Translations under genes and position numbers: made by a program
The notes under the pieces: generated by a model
What the model was told of the DNA's origin: nothing
The model's input: the letters and a program-made list of their open reading frames with translations, nothing else
Database searches by the model: none
Part shown: positions 16,184-23,430 of the stretch, one piece after another
Numbering within the stretch: position 1 is the stretch's first letter
Layout of the letters: each line of letters opens with the position of its first letter
From: an uncultured Oscillospiraceae bacterium
Lineage (GTDB): Bacteria > Bacillota > Clostridia > Oscillospirales > Ruminococcaceae
DNA length: 64,000 nt
NCBI GenBank assembly: GCA_934446355.1
Contig: CAKSEC010000001.1
Span: 124,001 to 188,000 of the forward strand
Direction: 5' to 3'

Positions 16184-17395
16184 TTACCTGAACAGCCTGC
16201 GTATTTCGCAGTAAGGCACATTGCGCAGCTTATAGCGTTTTCTTCCGGCAACGGCGGCGGTGATGTCGCACATTCCCGAAAATTTCTGGAACACATTGCG
16301 CCCCGTTATGGTGAGCGTTATCTTCCTGTCGGGAATAACGGCAGTGTAAAGCCGTGAACCCCTGCGAAACGACAGCCCCGTCATGCCCCTTGACCGTGCC
16401 GCCCTGCTGTGCCGCATATACACGGCATACGCCCCCGTGAACCACAGACTGACCGCCGCCCCGCTCCACAAAAGCGACTGAACAAGGTCGGCTGCGACCG
16501 GCTTTGCGATAAATGTGAGCAGCAGCGCAGCGACAAATACGCCAAGCCACCCCAGCGGTGCGGCGCAGTGCCCGAACAGTGCGCTGAACGGCGGTCTTAC
16601 ATCCGCTCCGTCAGGCAGCTTCAGCCCGCACAGCCTTGTAAGTATCCGGTCGGCGGCGCTGCGGCTCACCGGCGGGAATATCAGCACATCATGCGCATAC
16701 AGCGGCGCAGACTTTGCAAGCAGCGTCGTCAGAGTATCGCAGCGAAGCACCGCCGTCAGGTTATCCCGTACAAGCCAGCACTCATATAATGTGAGTACGC
16801 CCCGCCGAACGGTGATATACCCTCCCTGACAGGACAGCCGGAATCTCTGCATTGCCAGCAGCTTTCTCAGGAATACGAACAGCCACGCCGCCCCGATGAA
16901 CACTCCTGCCAGCGCAGTTATCCTCGGCACGCCTATGTGCAGCATTGCAAGCAGATTCGTGACTCCCTCCGCTGCGCCGAGCATAGCCGACATTATCCGG
17001 CTGAAGCTTTCGCTGCCGAATACATTGCCCAGCCTGTTCAGGAACAGTGCAAAGGTCACCACGCCGCTCAGCGCACGTGTGTCGATGAACGCCCCCGCAG
17101 CCGCCTGAAACGGCCGTGCAGAGATATGCGCTCCGTCATAATGCGGCAGGAATGGCAGCGGCTCATTTTCCCGAAGATAGAAAAATACCCCGCCCGACAG
17201 GGTGGATATTTCCACACGCTTCGCATGAAGCAGCCGCAGCAGCACAGTTCTGCGTATCTCCACCTTTATGATGGAGCATACCGGTATATCAGAGCGGCGG
17301 CGCAGTATAAGCCCTTTCAGCAGGGTCACCCTGTCTGCGGTCATATCCATTCGCACGAATATTCGGCGCAGCAGGCAGTATAACAGTATATCCAT
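16184..17395 (-). CDS. Bacterial PH-domain (bPH2-type) membrane protein
   Basis: The 403-residue protein has hydrophobic stretches near 105-125, 150-178, 280-305 and 310-330. Repeated modules resemble bacterial PH domains of the YdbS/YdbT type: an N-terminal one (VTLLKGLILRRRSDIPVCSIIKVEI), a middle one (GGYITVRRGVLTLYECWLVRDNLTAV) and a C-terminal one (GLSFRRGSRLYTAVIPDRKITLT). YdbST-like proteins sit in the membrane and are linked to envelope stress and resistance to leaderless bacteriocins in Bacillus; whether that applies here is open. It stands alone, convergent with the decarboxylase gene and divergent from glmU. The upstream region shows no clear ribosome binding site, so an internal start is possible. 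Confidence 0.65.
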   Translation of the reverse strand: MDILLYCLLRRIFVRMDMTADRVTLLKGLILRRRSDIPVCSIIKVEIRRTVLLRLLHAKRVEISTLSGGVFFYLRENEPLPFLPHYDGAHISARPFQAAAGAFIDTRALSGVVTFALFLNRLGNVFGSESFSRIMSAMLGAAEGVTNLLAMLHIGVPRITALAGVFIGAAWLFVFLRKLLAMQRFRLSCQGGYITVRRGVLTLYECWLVRDNLTAVLRCDTLTTLLAKSAPLYAHDVLIFPPVSRSAADRILTRLCGLKLPDGADVRPPFSALFGHCAAPLGWLGVFVAALLLTFIAKPVAADLVQSLLWSGAAVSLWFTGAYAVYMRHSRAARSRGMTGLSFRRGSRLYTAVIPDRKITLTITGRNVFQKFSGMCDITAAVAGRKRYKLRNVPYCEIRRLFR

Positions 17396-17434
17396 AATTA
17401 CACATATAAACTATACAAAAAGGAGCAGTTTTCG

Positions 17435-18799
17435 ATGAAAACATCATGTATCATTCTTGCAGGCGGAGCAGGAAAGCGTATGAAGTCCGAGCGTCCCAAG
17501 GTGCTTGCCGAGGTTCTCTGCAAGCCTATGTTAGGCTGGGTACTGGACGCCGCAGAGCGTTTCGGCTTTGACGAAACAGCAGTCGTTACCGGCTACAAAG
17601 CCGAACTCACCGAGGAGTATATCCGCACAAGAAGCGGCAAAATAACCCTCTGCCATCAGTCAGAGCAAAAAGGCACCGGCGACGCCGCAGCCTGCGCAAT
17701 GGAAGTCATAAAGCGCAGCGACAGCGTATGCGTGCTGAACGGCGACGCACCGTTCATCGACCCGGATACTCTGGCGGCTTCCCTGAAGCTTCATCAGGAA
17801 AGCGGCAGTCAGGTCACCGTTATAACCGCCGAGATACCCGACCCGCACGGCTACGGCAGGATAATCCGTGAAAACGGCGGCTTTTCCGCAATACGCGAAC
17901 AAAAGGATTGTTCCCCGCAGGAACAGGAAATATGCGAGGTGAACAGCGGCGCATACTGGTTTGACGCAGCGGCGCTCGCCGAGGCTCTGCCGAAGCTGTC
18001 CACCGACAATGCTGCAGGCGAATACTACCTGACCGACTGCGTAGAACTTATGCAGCGGCGCACCGCCTACAAGTCCGCTAATCCCGACATCGTGATGGGC
18101 GCAAACACCCGCAGCGCACTGATGGAACTGAACGCCATAGCCCGCACCGCAAAGCTTGAACAGCTTATGGACGAGGGAGTCAGCTTCATAACCACCGACG
18201 GCATAATAATCGGCGCTGATGTGAAGATAGGCTGCGACACCACGATACTCCCCAACACCGTGATACTCGGCAATACTGTTATAGGAAAGGGCTGCACCAT
18301 AGGCGCCAATTCCCACATAGAAAACTGCACCATAGGCGACAATGTTCAGCTGAACAACGTTCAGGCATATGATTCAGTCGTGGAGAATAACGTCAAGATA
18401 GGTCCGTTTGCACAGCTTCGACCCGGCAGCATTATCCGTCAGGGCGTGAAAATAGGCGATTTTGTCGAGATAAAGAACAGCGATATCGGAGTAAACACCG
18501 CCGTTGCGCATCTGACCTATGTCGGCGACAGCGACGTCGGCAGAGGGGTGAATTTCGGCTGCGGCTGCGTGACCGCAAATTACGACGGAATAAACAAATT
18601 CCGCACGAAGATAGGCGACCATGCCTTTATCGGCTGCAACACCAACCTTATCGCCCCTGTTGAGGTAGGCGAAAATGCGACCACCGCCGCCGGTTCGACC
18701 GTCACAAAGAATGTTCCCGCAGATTCCCTCGCAGTGGAAAGAGGACAGATGAGAGTAGTCGAGCACTGGGGCAAAAATTCGCTCAGGAAGAAAAAATAA
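17435..18799 (+). CDS. glmU: Bifunctional GlmU: GlcN-1-P acetyltransferase and GlcNAc-1-P uridylyltransferase
   Basis: The 454-residue, full-length enzyme makes UDP-GlcNAc for peptidoglycan and teichoic acids. The N-terminal pyrophosphorylase domain (1-230) opens with LAGGAGKRMKSERPK and has LNGDAPF for the metal/UTP site. The C-terminal left-handed beta-helix (about 250-440) shows hexapeptide repeats such as IGADVKIG and IGKGCTIG, and catalytic-region words FVEIKNS, HLTYVGDSDVG and NFGCGCVTANYDG. The ATG lies behind AGGAG. The next gene follows after 12 nt, suggesting co-transcription. Confidence 0.96.
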   Translation: MKTSCIILAGGAGKRMKSERPKVLAEVLCKPMLGWVLDAAERFGFDETAVVTGYKAELTEEYIRTRSGKITLCHQSEQKGTGDAAACAMEVIKRSDSVCVLNGDAPFIDPDTLAASLKLHQESGSQVTVITAEIPDPHGYGRIIRENGGFSAIREQKDCSPQEQEICEVNSGAYWFDAAALAEALPKLSTDNAAGEYYLTDCVELMQRRTAYKSANPDIVMGANTRSALMELNAIARTAKLEQLMDEGVSFITTDGIIIGADVKIGCDTTILPNTVILGNTVIGKGCTIGANSHIENCTIGDNVQLNNVQAYDSVVENNVKIGPFAQLRPGSIIRQGVKIGDFVEIKNSDIGVNTAVAHLTYVGDSDVGRGVNFGCGCVTANYDGINKFRTKIGDHAFIGCNTNLIAPVEVGENATTAAGSTVTKNVPADSLAVERGQMRVVEHWGKNSLRKKK

Positions 18800-18811
18800 C
18801 GGAGAAATGCC

Positions 18812-19330
18812 ATGAAAACGCTTATTGTAGTAGATTATCAGGTGGATTTTGTCAGCGGTTCGCTCGGCTTCCCCGAAGCCGCAAAGCTTGAACCGATAAT
18901 AATCGGCAAAATAAACGAGTGCAGAAAAGCCGGCGGTCAGGTGATATTCACGCTGGACACGCACGGCGAAAATTATCTTTCCACTTCCGAGGGAAAGAAG
19001 CTGCCTGTCGTCCACTGTATAAAAGGGACTTCCGGTCATGCGCTCTACGGCAGGGTAGCCGCCGCAGTCAGACCGGAGGACATAGTCATCGAAAAGCCCG
19101 CATTTGGCTCGCTGGAACTTGCCGACCTGCTCAGACGGCTAAACCCTGACGAGGTCGAACTATGCGGTCTTGTGACAGATATCTGCGTAGTATCTAATGC
19201 GATCATCGCAAAGGCAGCGCTTCCGGAAAGCCGCATTGTGGTCGATTCCAGAGCCTGCGCCACCGCAGACCCGCAGTCCCATATTCGAGCATTAGAAGTA
19301 ATGCAGGGAGTGCAAATAGACGTTATATAA
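18812..19330 (+). CDS. Nicotinamidase-like cysteine hydrolase (isochorismatase family)
   Basis: The 172-residue protein has the isochorismatase-family triad: Asp9 in VVDYQVDF, Lys95 in IEKPAFGS and Cys125 in LVTDICVVSNA. HCIKGTSGH (68-76) also matches nicotinamidase-like proteins. The most likely activity is deamidation of nicotinamide to nicotinate. That would feed the nicotinate phosphoribosyltransferase encoded at 29848, but the metal-site histidines of classical PncA are not obvious, so a related amidase is possible. It sits 12 nt after glmU. Confidence 0.75.
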   Translation: MKTLIVVDYQVDFVSGSLGFPEAAKLEPIIIGKINECRKAGGQVIFTLDTHGENYLSTSEGKKLPVVHCIKGTSGHALYGRVAAAVRPEDIVIEKPAFGSLELADLLRRLNPDEVELCGLVTDICVVSNAIIAKAALPESRIVVDSRACATADPQSHIRALEVMQGVQIDVI

Positions 19331-19337
19331 AAACCTC

Positions 19338-19534
19338 CCCCCCTTGCGCCATGTCGTCATCACATTTCGCAAGGGGGGATATCTGTAGCTTCCTCACGGT
19401 ATGTGGCTTGCCGTGAGGAAGAATTATTTTCTGTGCGGCTGCCGTGTTTTGGATACGGCAGCCGCTATGTTTGGGGGAAGGAGAAAGCTAAATCATCTCT
19501 CAGACTGGCGGCGAAGCTGACTTCCCGCCGGTCT
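19338..19534. other. Series of four strong hairpins between convergent genes
   Basis: The 210-nt gap is almost filled by four inverted repeats: 19338-19348 with 19368-19378 (11 bp), 19389-19399 with 19411-19421 (11 bp perfect), 19435-19445 with 19455-19465 (11 bp perfect), and 19502-19511 with 19525-19534 (10 bp, one G-U). The second is followed by AATTATTTT. They may be stacked terminators for the convergent genes or a structured RNA. Confidence 0.7.
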
Positions 19535-19540
19535 AAGTTC

Positions 19541-20437
19541 TTATCTCTGAGTTACAGTGACCGTACCGCTTGTCAGCGAAGCGGATATCTTGTGGACATT
19601 CTCGCCGCCGAAGCGGGTATCCGTGCCCTTTCCAAGCCTGAGGAAGTTGCCCTTTGTCTGACCTATATCCGTCCTTACTGAGCCGGATACGCCGCTGAAC
19701 GTAAGGTCTATTCCTGCATTTTCAGGAAGCTCAACGTTCACGTTGCCGCTCACCAGACTGACGTTCAGGTCGTCGTTCCACTCGTCATATGAAAGGTTTA
19801 CGCTGCCGCTCGTGACGGATACGCTTCCCTTACCGGATAGCCCCGTGCAGGTGGTCGTGCCGGATACGGAATGGATACCGAATTCCTGCGCCCTGTAGCC
19901 GTTCACTGTTGCGTTGCCGCTGACGGTGCATACGCTAAGGCTTCTTGCTGCGCCGGGATCAACAGCTGCGCCGACATCCTTTTCAAGGGACACCGCCTTG
20001 TCTGCGCCGCTGTTGGGGTTGATGAGCGTTATGCAGCCGCTTGCGGACTGAAGCTTCACTTCGGGGAAGAACGCCCTTACCATGATGTCGCCGCTTGCCG
20101 TATTCAGGCTGAAGCTGTCAGCGGAAACCTCGCCGACCTCAACGCCGCCGCTCGCCGTGTTCACCTTTATCTTCTGATAGGTGTGAATGGGCAGGTGCAC
20201 GGTAATGCGGTAATCATCGGAAGTCCTTGTGCCGAATATCTTGAACGTGAAGCTTTCCTTAAGCGTCAGCGACCTGCCCGAAAGCACCGCCAGAAACTCC
20301 GGCGAATCCTTGGGATTGTCGTATTCCACGAAAATGTCCTCACGCTGCTCAGGGAGCATGATTATTCTTGCGCCCAGCGAACTTACCTCGATGTTGTCGA
20401 TCTCGTTTGTGAATGTGTATGTTTTCTTGTCTGCCAT
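19541..20437 (-). CDS. DUF4097-family beta-helix protein, cytoplasmic type
   Basis: The 298-residue protein has no signal peptide or membrane segment. From about 80 onward it shows short repeating strands with GDI/SGNV-like turns (ASGGVEV, ASGDIMV, SGNATVNG, SGTTTC, SGNVNVELPE), typical of DUF4097, which folds as a single-stranded right-handed beta-helix. The function of the family is unknown; in Firmicutes it is often encoded with PadR and DUF1700 genes. It is the last gene of the padR operon, 128 nt after the other DUF4097 gene. The pair probably arose by duplication, one copy membrane-anchored and one soluble. Confidence 0.8.
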   Translation of the reverse strand: MADKKTYTFTNEIDNIEVSSLGARIIMLPEQREDIFVEYDNPKDSPEFLAVLSGRSLTLKESFTFKIFGTRTSDDYRITVHLPIHTYQKIKVNTASGGVEVGEVSADSFSLNTASGDIMVRAFFPEVKLQSASGCITLINPNSGADKAVSLEKDVGAAVDPGAARSLSVCTVSGNATVNGYRAQEFGIHSVSGTTTCTGLSGKGSVSVTSGSVNLSYDEWNDDLNVSLVSGNVNVELPENAGIDLTFSGVSGSVRTDIGQTKGNFLRLGKGTDTRFGGENVHKISASLTSGTVTVTQR

Positions 20438-20497
20438 GGTGAATACTCCTTTCAGTATGCGTCATTATTGACGATTGTTGTTGATTTTTGAGTGCAC

Positions 20498-20546
20498 CAG
20501 CGGCAGGGGGCTGAATTTCTGCGTTTTTTGCAGCCCCTTGCTGCTG
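20498..20546 (-). other. 16-bp hairpin between the two DUF4097 genes
   Basis: 20498-20513 pairs with 20531-20546 over 16 positions, two of them G-U in RNA, around a 17-nt loop. There is no T run on the minus strand, so it may be an mRNA processing or stability element rather than a terminator. Confidence 0.5.
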
Positions 20547-20565
20547 TGCGATTTTTACGTTTAAG

Positions 20566-21585
20566 TTAGTTTTCTGTTGCCGTGCCCTGAAGCACTACCT
20601 CGGTTATCTGTTCAGCCTCCGCAGGCGTAAAAGAAGTCGTTACTGCTCTTTCCGACGAACCTCGTATCTCAATATCGCCGGAGGTCATTCTTGCGGAGAT
20701 GGTGTATGTGCCTGAACCTATCTTTACGTTCTCCCTGTCGTCCAGATATTCATCAATGCCGCCAACGTTTACATACAGATCGCCGGAGGTTATCGACGGC
20801 TCTATCGTTGCAGATGAATATTCCGGTATCGTCAGTTCGATATTGCCGGAGGTCGTCTTAAGCGTGCAGTCGCCGTTAAGTTCCGCCATAACCGCTTCAA
20901 CATTGCCGGAGGTCAGGTCTATCCTGCCGTTACCGGTAAGCGAGTAGATGTATGCGACGCCAGAAGTCAGGTGAACGTCATATTCATCTGTAAACGCATT
21001 TCTCAGCGTTGCCGAGCCTGATGTTTCACGAAGTTCGATCTTGTTCGCCTTGTGTTCGGTCGGCTGGATATACTCAACACTGCCGGAAGTCAGCTTAAGC
21101 TTGACCTCGTTTGCCGCAATATATTCCGAAGCTATCGAGCCGGAAGTCGATGTCAGTTCCAGCTTTTCATAGGTCTTTTCGGGAACGTATACCGTCACCC
21201 GTGCGCCATCGAACAGATCGCCGATGAACAGGTGCTGGAGCCATTCGTCAAAGTCATATTCACCGAACTTGAACCAGTTGAAGAAGTCGAAGCTGTACTT
21301 TGTCGAGATGTCCAGCGTATCGCCGTTCAGTCCCACGACTATTCTGTCCTTTATGCTTTCATCTACCTCTATGCTGGCGTAGGATTCGTTCCACGGTGTT
21401 ATATACAGATCATATGAGGACGTCTGCGCTTTTATTTTGTTAAACACGCCCTCTACAGTGTAGCTGGCTGAACCGCTCTCGGCGGTAGTTTCCGCCTGAT
21501 TTCTCGGAAGAAACATACAGGTCAGACCGAACGCTATGAACGAGAAAATACACAGCGGCAGGAATATTCTGACTAATGCTTTCAT
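20566..21585 (-). CDS. DUF4097-family beta-helix protein, membrane-anchored
   Basis: The 339-residue protein begins with one hydrophobic segment (about 5-27) and is otherwise predicted extracellular. From about 130 it carries the DUF4097 repeat pattern, with strands ending in TSGS, TSGN and TSGD turns at nearly regular spacing (for example TSGSIASE, TSGSVEY, TSGNVEAV, TSGNIEL, TSGDLYV, TSGDIEI). This suggests an extracytoplasmic beta-helix anchored by an uncleaved signal. Function unknown. It lies 13 nt after the DUF1700 gene in the padR operon. Confidence 0.8.
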   Translation of the reverse strand: MKALVRIFLPLCIFSFIAFGLTCMFLPRNQAETTAESGSASYTVEGVFNKIKAQTSSYDLYITPWNESYASIEVDESIKDRIVVGLNGDTLDISTKYSFDFFNWFKFGEYDFDEWLQHLFIGDLFDGARVTVYVPEKTYEKLELTSTSGSIASEYIAANEVKLKLTSGSVEYIQPTEHKANKIELRETSGSATLRNAFTDEYDVHLTSGVAYIYSLTGNGRIDLTSGNVEAVMAELNGDCTLKTTSGNIELTIPEYSSATIEPSITSGDLYVNVGGIDEYLDDRENVKIGSGTYTISARMTSGDIEIRGSSERAVTTSFTPAEAEQITEVVLQGTATEN

Positions 21586-21598
21586 TATGCCGCCCTCC

Positions 21599-22648
21599 TT
21601 ACAGATCGTACACAGCCTTGATGTGGCTGATAACTATACTCTTTATCCACTTGAAATATCCCTTTATCATAGCCCACGCCAGAGCCGCAAGCACGCCTGC
21701 GCCGCTGACCATTCCGCTGCAGAGGAATATTCTGCTGAGAATGTGGAAGTATCCGTTCGCAAGCTGAGAAAATCCGCCCACGAACAAACCGATCACGAAC
21801 GTACCGATGAACCCCACGATAAGCGAAGCCACCATCGGCAGAAGCCACGACCAGAGGAACACGTCCATGCAAACGCACCCGATAAGCTTGCCTGCGTTGA
21901 CATTAGGGGTCATGCCCTTGAGGTCGCTGAATTTGAAGCCCTTACCGCTGCCCGCCGCCGGACCCGACTGCGGAGGTATCTCGCCCATATGACCGGACGT
22001 GCTGTTCTGCGAACGCTCGTCAGTCTGCCTTGGAATGCCGCCGTAATACGTCTGACTTGCCTGCCCCGCATTCTGCGAGTTCTGAGCAGCCTGCTCCGTC
22101 TGCTGGTGCTGCGGCGTATATTCACGGGGCTGAGCCGTGTTCATCTGCACCGACTGCGCCTGTCCGGCGTTTTCGGGCTGCGGCTCTGCCGCAATGTGTT
22201 CGGGGGTGTATTCCCTAGCCGCTTCTTCCTTTACAAGGTTTATTTTTGGAGATACCGGAGCAGGAGTTTCAGGTTCTTCCATGAGGTGATCGGGAGTGTA
22301 TTCACGGATAGCGGGCTGTTCCTGCTTTCCGTCCCCGTCCTTGACCAGTGAGAGGTCTGCGGGAAGGTCTTTTCCGGGCTTCGTGAGAGAAACCCGCTGC
22401 TGGGGGTCAGCCATTGCGTTTGCGATAATTGAGTTGAGCCGGGTGCTTTCGATGTCCAGATAGTTCCTCGCTATCTCCTTGACATCGCCCAGCTTCTCGC
22501 AGGTCTGCTCCTCCGTAAGTCCGTTTTCCTGACTTTCCTTGAAATGCTCCTCAAAGTCAGCCACGATCTCCTCATCATTATCTATGCCTATCCTGTGCAG
22601 TTCGTTATGAAGGTTGTACAGGAAATCTCCCTTGTTCTTTGCGATCAT
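21599..22648 (-). CDS. DUF1700-like membrane protein
   Basis: The 349-residue protein starts with a DUF1700-type helical domain (about 1-75: FLYNLHNELHRIG, DFEEHFKESQENG, EKLGDVKEIARNYL), the usual partner of PadR regulators. A low-complexity Pro/Gln/Glu linker of about 150 residues follows, in which R-E-Y-T-P-x-H occurs three times. The last 110 residues hold three or four membrane segments. I start it at ATG 22648, which overlaps the padR stop (ATGA) and fits the DUF1700 N-terminus; a longer frame from 22702 runs inside padR. DUF1700 proteins are thought to sense or signal at the membrane in cell-envelope responses, which is an inference from context. Confidence 0.8.
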   Translation of the reverse strand: MIAKNKGDFLYNLHNELHRIGIDNDEEIVADFEEHFKESQENGLTEEQTCEKLGDVKEIARNYLDIESTRLNSIIANAMADPQQRVSLTKPGKDLPADLSLVKDGDGKQEQPAIREYTPDHLMEEPETPAPVSPKINLVKEEAAREYTPEHIAAEPQPENAGQAQSVQMNTAQPREYTPQHQQTEQAAQNSQNAGQASQTYYGGIPRQTDERSQNSTSGHMGEIPPQSGPAAGSGKGFKFSDLKGMTPNVNAGKLIGCVCMDVFLWSWLLPMVASLIVGFIGTFVIGLFVGGFSQLANGYFHILSRIFLCSGMVSGAGVLAALAWAMIKGYFKWIKSIVISHIKAVYDL

Positions 22649-22965
22649 TGTCCCTTGTCCCCTTTCAGTAATGAATTTATGCTTTCCACAAAACCAAACC
22701 ATTCGCTCAGCAGCTTTTCCTTTTCAGCCCTGCCGCTTTCTGTTATCCTGTAGTATTTTCTCGGCGGACCCTCCTGCGATTCAACGATGTATGAATCTAT
22801 CACGCCGTTGTCTTTCAGCCGCTTCATCAGCGGGTATATCGTCCCCTCGGTTATCTGCATACATTCAGATATCCTGTTGACCAGCTCGTAGCCGTAGCAG
22901 TCGCTGTCGCACAGCAGCGACAGAACGCACAGTTCCAGTGTTCCCCGTTTAAGCTGAGAGTTCAT
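22645..22965 (-). CDS. PadR-family transcriptional regulator
   Basis: The 106-residue protein is a short PadR winged-helix regulator: LKRGTLELCVLSLL (helix 1), CYGYELVNRI, TEGTIYPLMKRLKDNGVI (recognition helix) and GPPRKYYRITESGR (wing). The C-terminal dimerisation helix is short, as in subfamily 2. It heads the operon padR-DUF1700-DUF4097-DUF4097, has a strong site CCGGAGGTG before ATG, and is preceded by repeated CAAGGTA boxes that overlap its promoter. It therefore probably represses its own operon. The inducer is unknown. Confidence 0.92.
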   Translation of the reverse strand: MNSQLKRGTLELCVLSLLCDSDCYGYELVNRISECMQITEGTIYPLMKRLKDNGVIDSYIVESQEGPPRKYYRITESGRAEKEKLLSEWFGFVESINSLLKGDKGQ

Positions 22966-22995
22966 TTTTCACCTCCGGAACGCTTCTTTTATTTT

Positions 22996-23019
22996 CAAGG
23001 TACTTTGCTTTGCAAGGTA
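22996..23019. promoter_or_regulatory. Candidate PadR operator, proximal pair
   Basis: Two CAAGGTA boxes start 17 bp apart (22996 and 23013). The span 23001-23019 is also a near-palindrome, TACTTTGC-TTT-GCAAGGTA, with one mismatch. An identical spacing recurs at 23074-23097. Confidence 0.6.
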
Positions 23020-23035
23020 GCCTGTTAATTTTTTT

Positions 23036-23057
23036 CGGAACATTGCTTTCTGTTCCG
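23036..23057. promoter_or_regulatory. Palindrome CGGAACA-N8-TGTTCCG in the padR leader
   Basis: A perfect 7-bp inverted repeat lies between the two CAAGGTA pairs, just downstream of the probable padR start point. It may be a leader hairpin or a site for a second regulator. Confidence 0.45.
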
Positions 23058-23064
23058 TGATCTT

Positions 23065-23093
23065 ATTTTACCACAAGGTATTATGTTTTGCAA
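23065..23093 (-). promoter_or_regulatory. Promoter of the padR operon
   Basis: On the minus strand TTGCAA (23088-23093), 17 nt and TAAAAT (23065-23070). The -35 and the spacer lie within the distal CAAGGTA pair. Confidence 0.6.
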
Positions 23094-23097
23094 GGTA
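23074..23097. promoter_or_regulatory. Candidate PadR operator, distal pair
   Basis: CAAGGTA boxes at 23074 and 23091 have the same 17-bp spacing as the proximal pair. They overlap the -35 and spacer of the padR promoter, a position suited to repression. Confidence 0.6.
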
Positions 23098-23211
23098 CTG
23101 AGTGCACAAAAAGCAGACTATTTTTCGCCGCTCAATTAGCAAATATGCACAAAGCAATACACAAACCGCTCTGTTAAGCGATATTGCCGCCCCCGAAATT
23201 TGAAAAAACTC

Positions 23212-23240
23212 TTGTATAAATCGCCGTTTTGTGATAGAAT
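23212..23240 (+). promoter_or_regulatory. Promoter of the purB-recJ-rel operon
   Basis: TTGTAT (23212-23217), 17 nt, TAGAAT (23235-23240). The leader to the purB ATG would be about 185 nt and contains repeat copy 2. Confidence 0.6.
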
Positions 23241-23287
23241 AATGTAGTATATAATATTACATACAGCTTGTCGAAAAAGTCAACATA

Positions 23288-23392
23288 CAGACTGGCGAGA
23301 AGCCCTCAGATTCTAGGAACAAGCCTAACGACTAGGCTTTGTGCCTGTCGTTAGGCTTGTGACGACGAAGATGAGGGTTTATCGACAGTCTG
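23288..23392 (+). repeat. Dispersed structured repeat, copy 2 (in purB leader)
   Basis: The element is 105 bp: CAGACTG (23288-23294) and CAGTCTG (23386-23392) as outer arms, extendable by TA on each side. The inner arms are CCCTCA and TGAGGG. The central perfect 13-bp stem (23319-23331 with 23348-23360) has a 16-nt loop containing AGGCTTTGTGCCT. Sequence similar to copies 3 and 4 (TTGTCGAAAAAGT) continues about 20 nt to the left. This copy is downstream of the purB promoter, so it should be transcribed in the purB leader. Confidence 0.9.
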
Positions 23393-23430
23393 TACTATCA
23401 GACAGCCGCCGGCTGAAAAGGAGAAAACAT

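Noticed and set aside
23241..23430. Purine riboswitch before purB
   Set aside because: The leader contains the dispersed repeat and not the three-way junction or loop sequences of a purine riboswitch.
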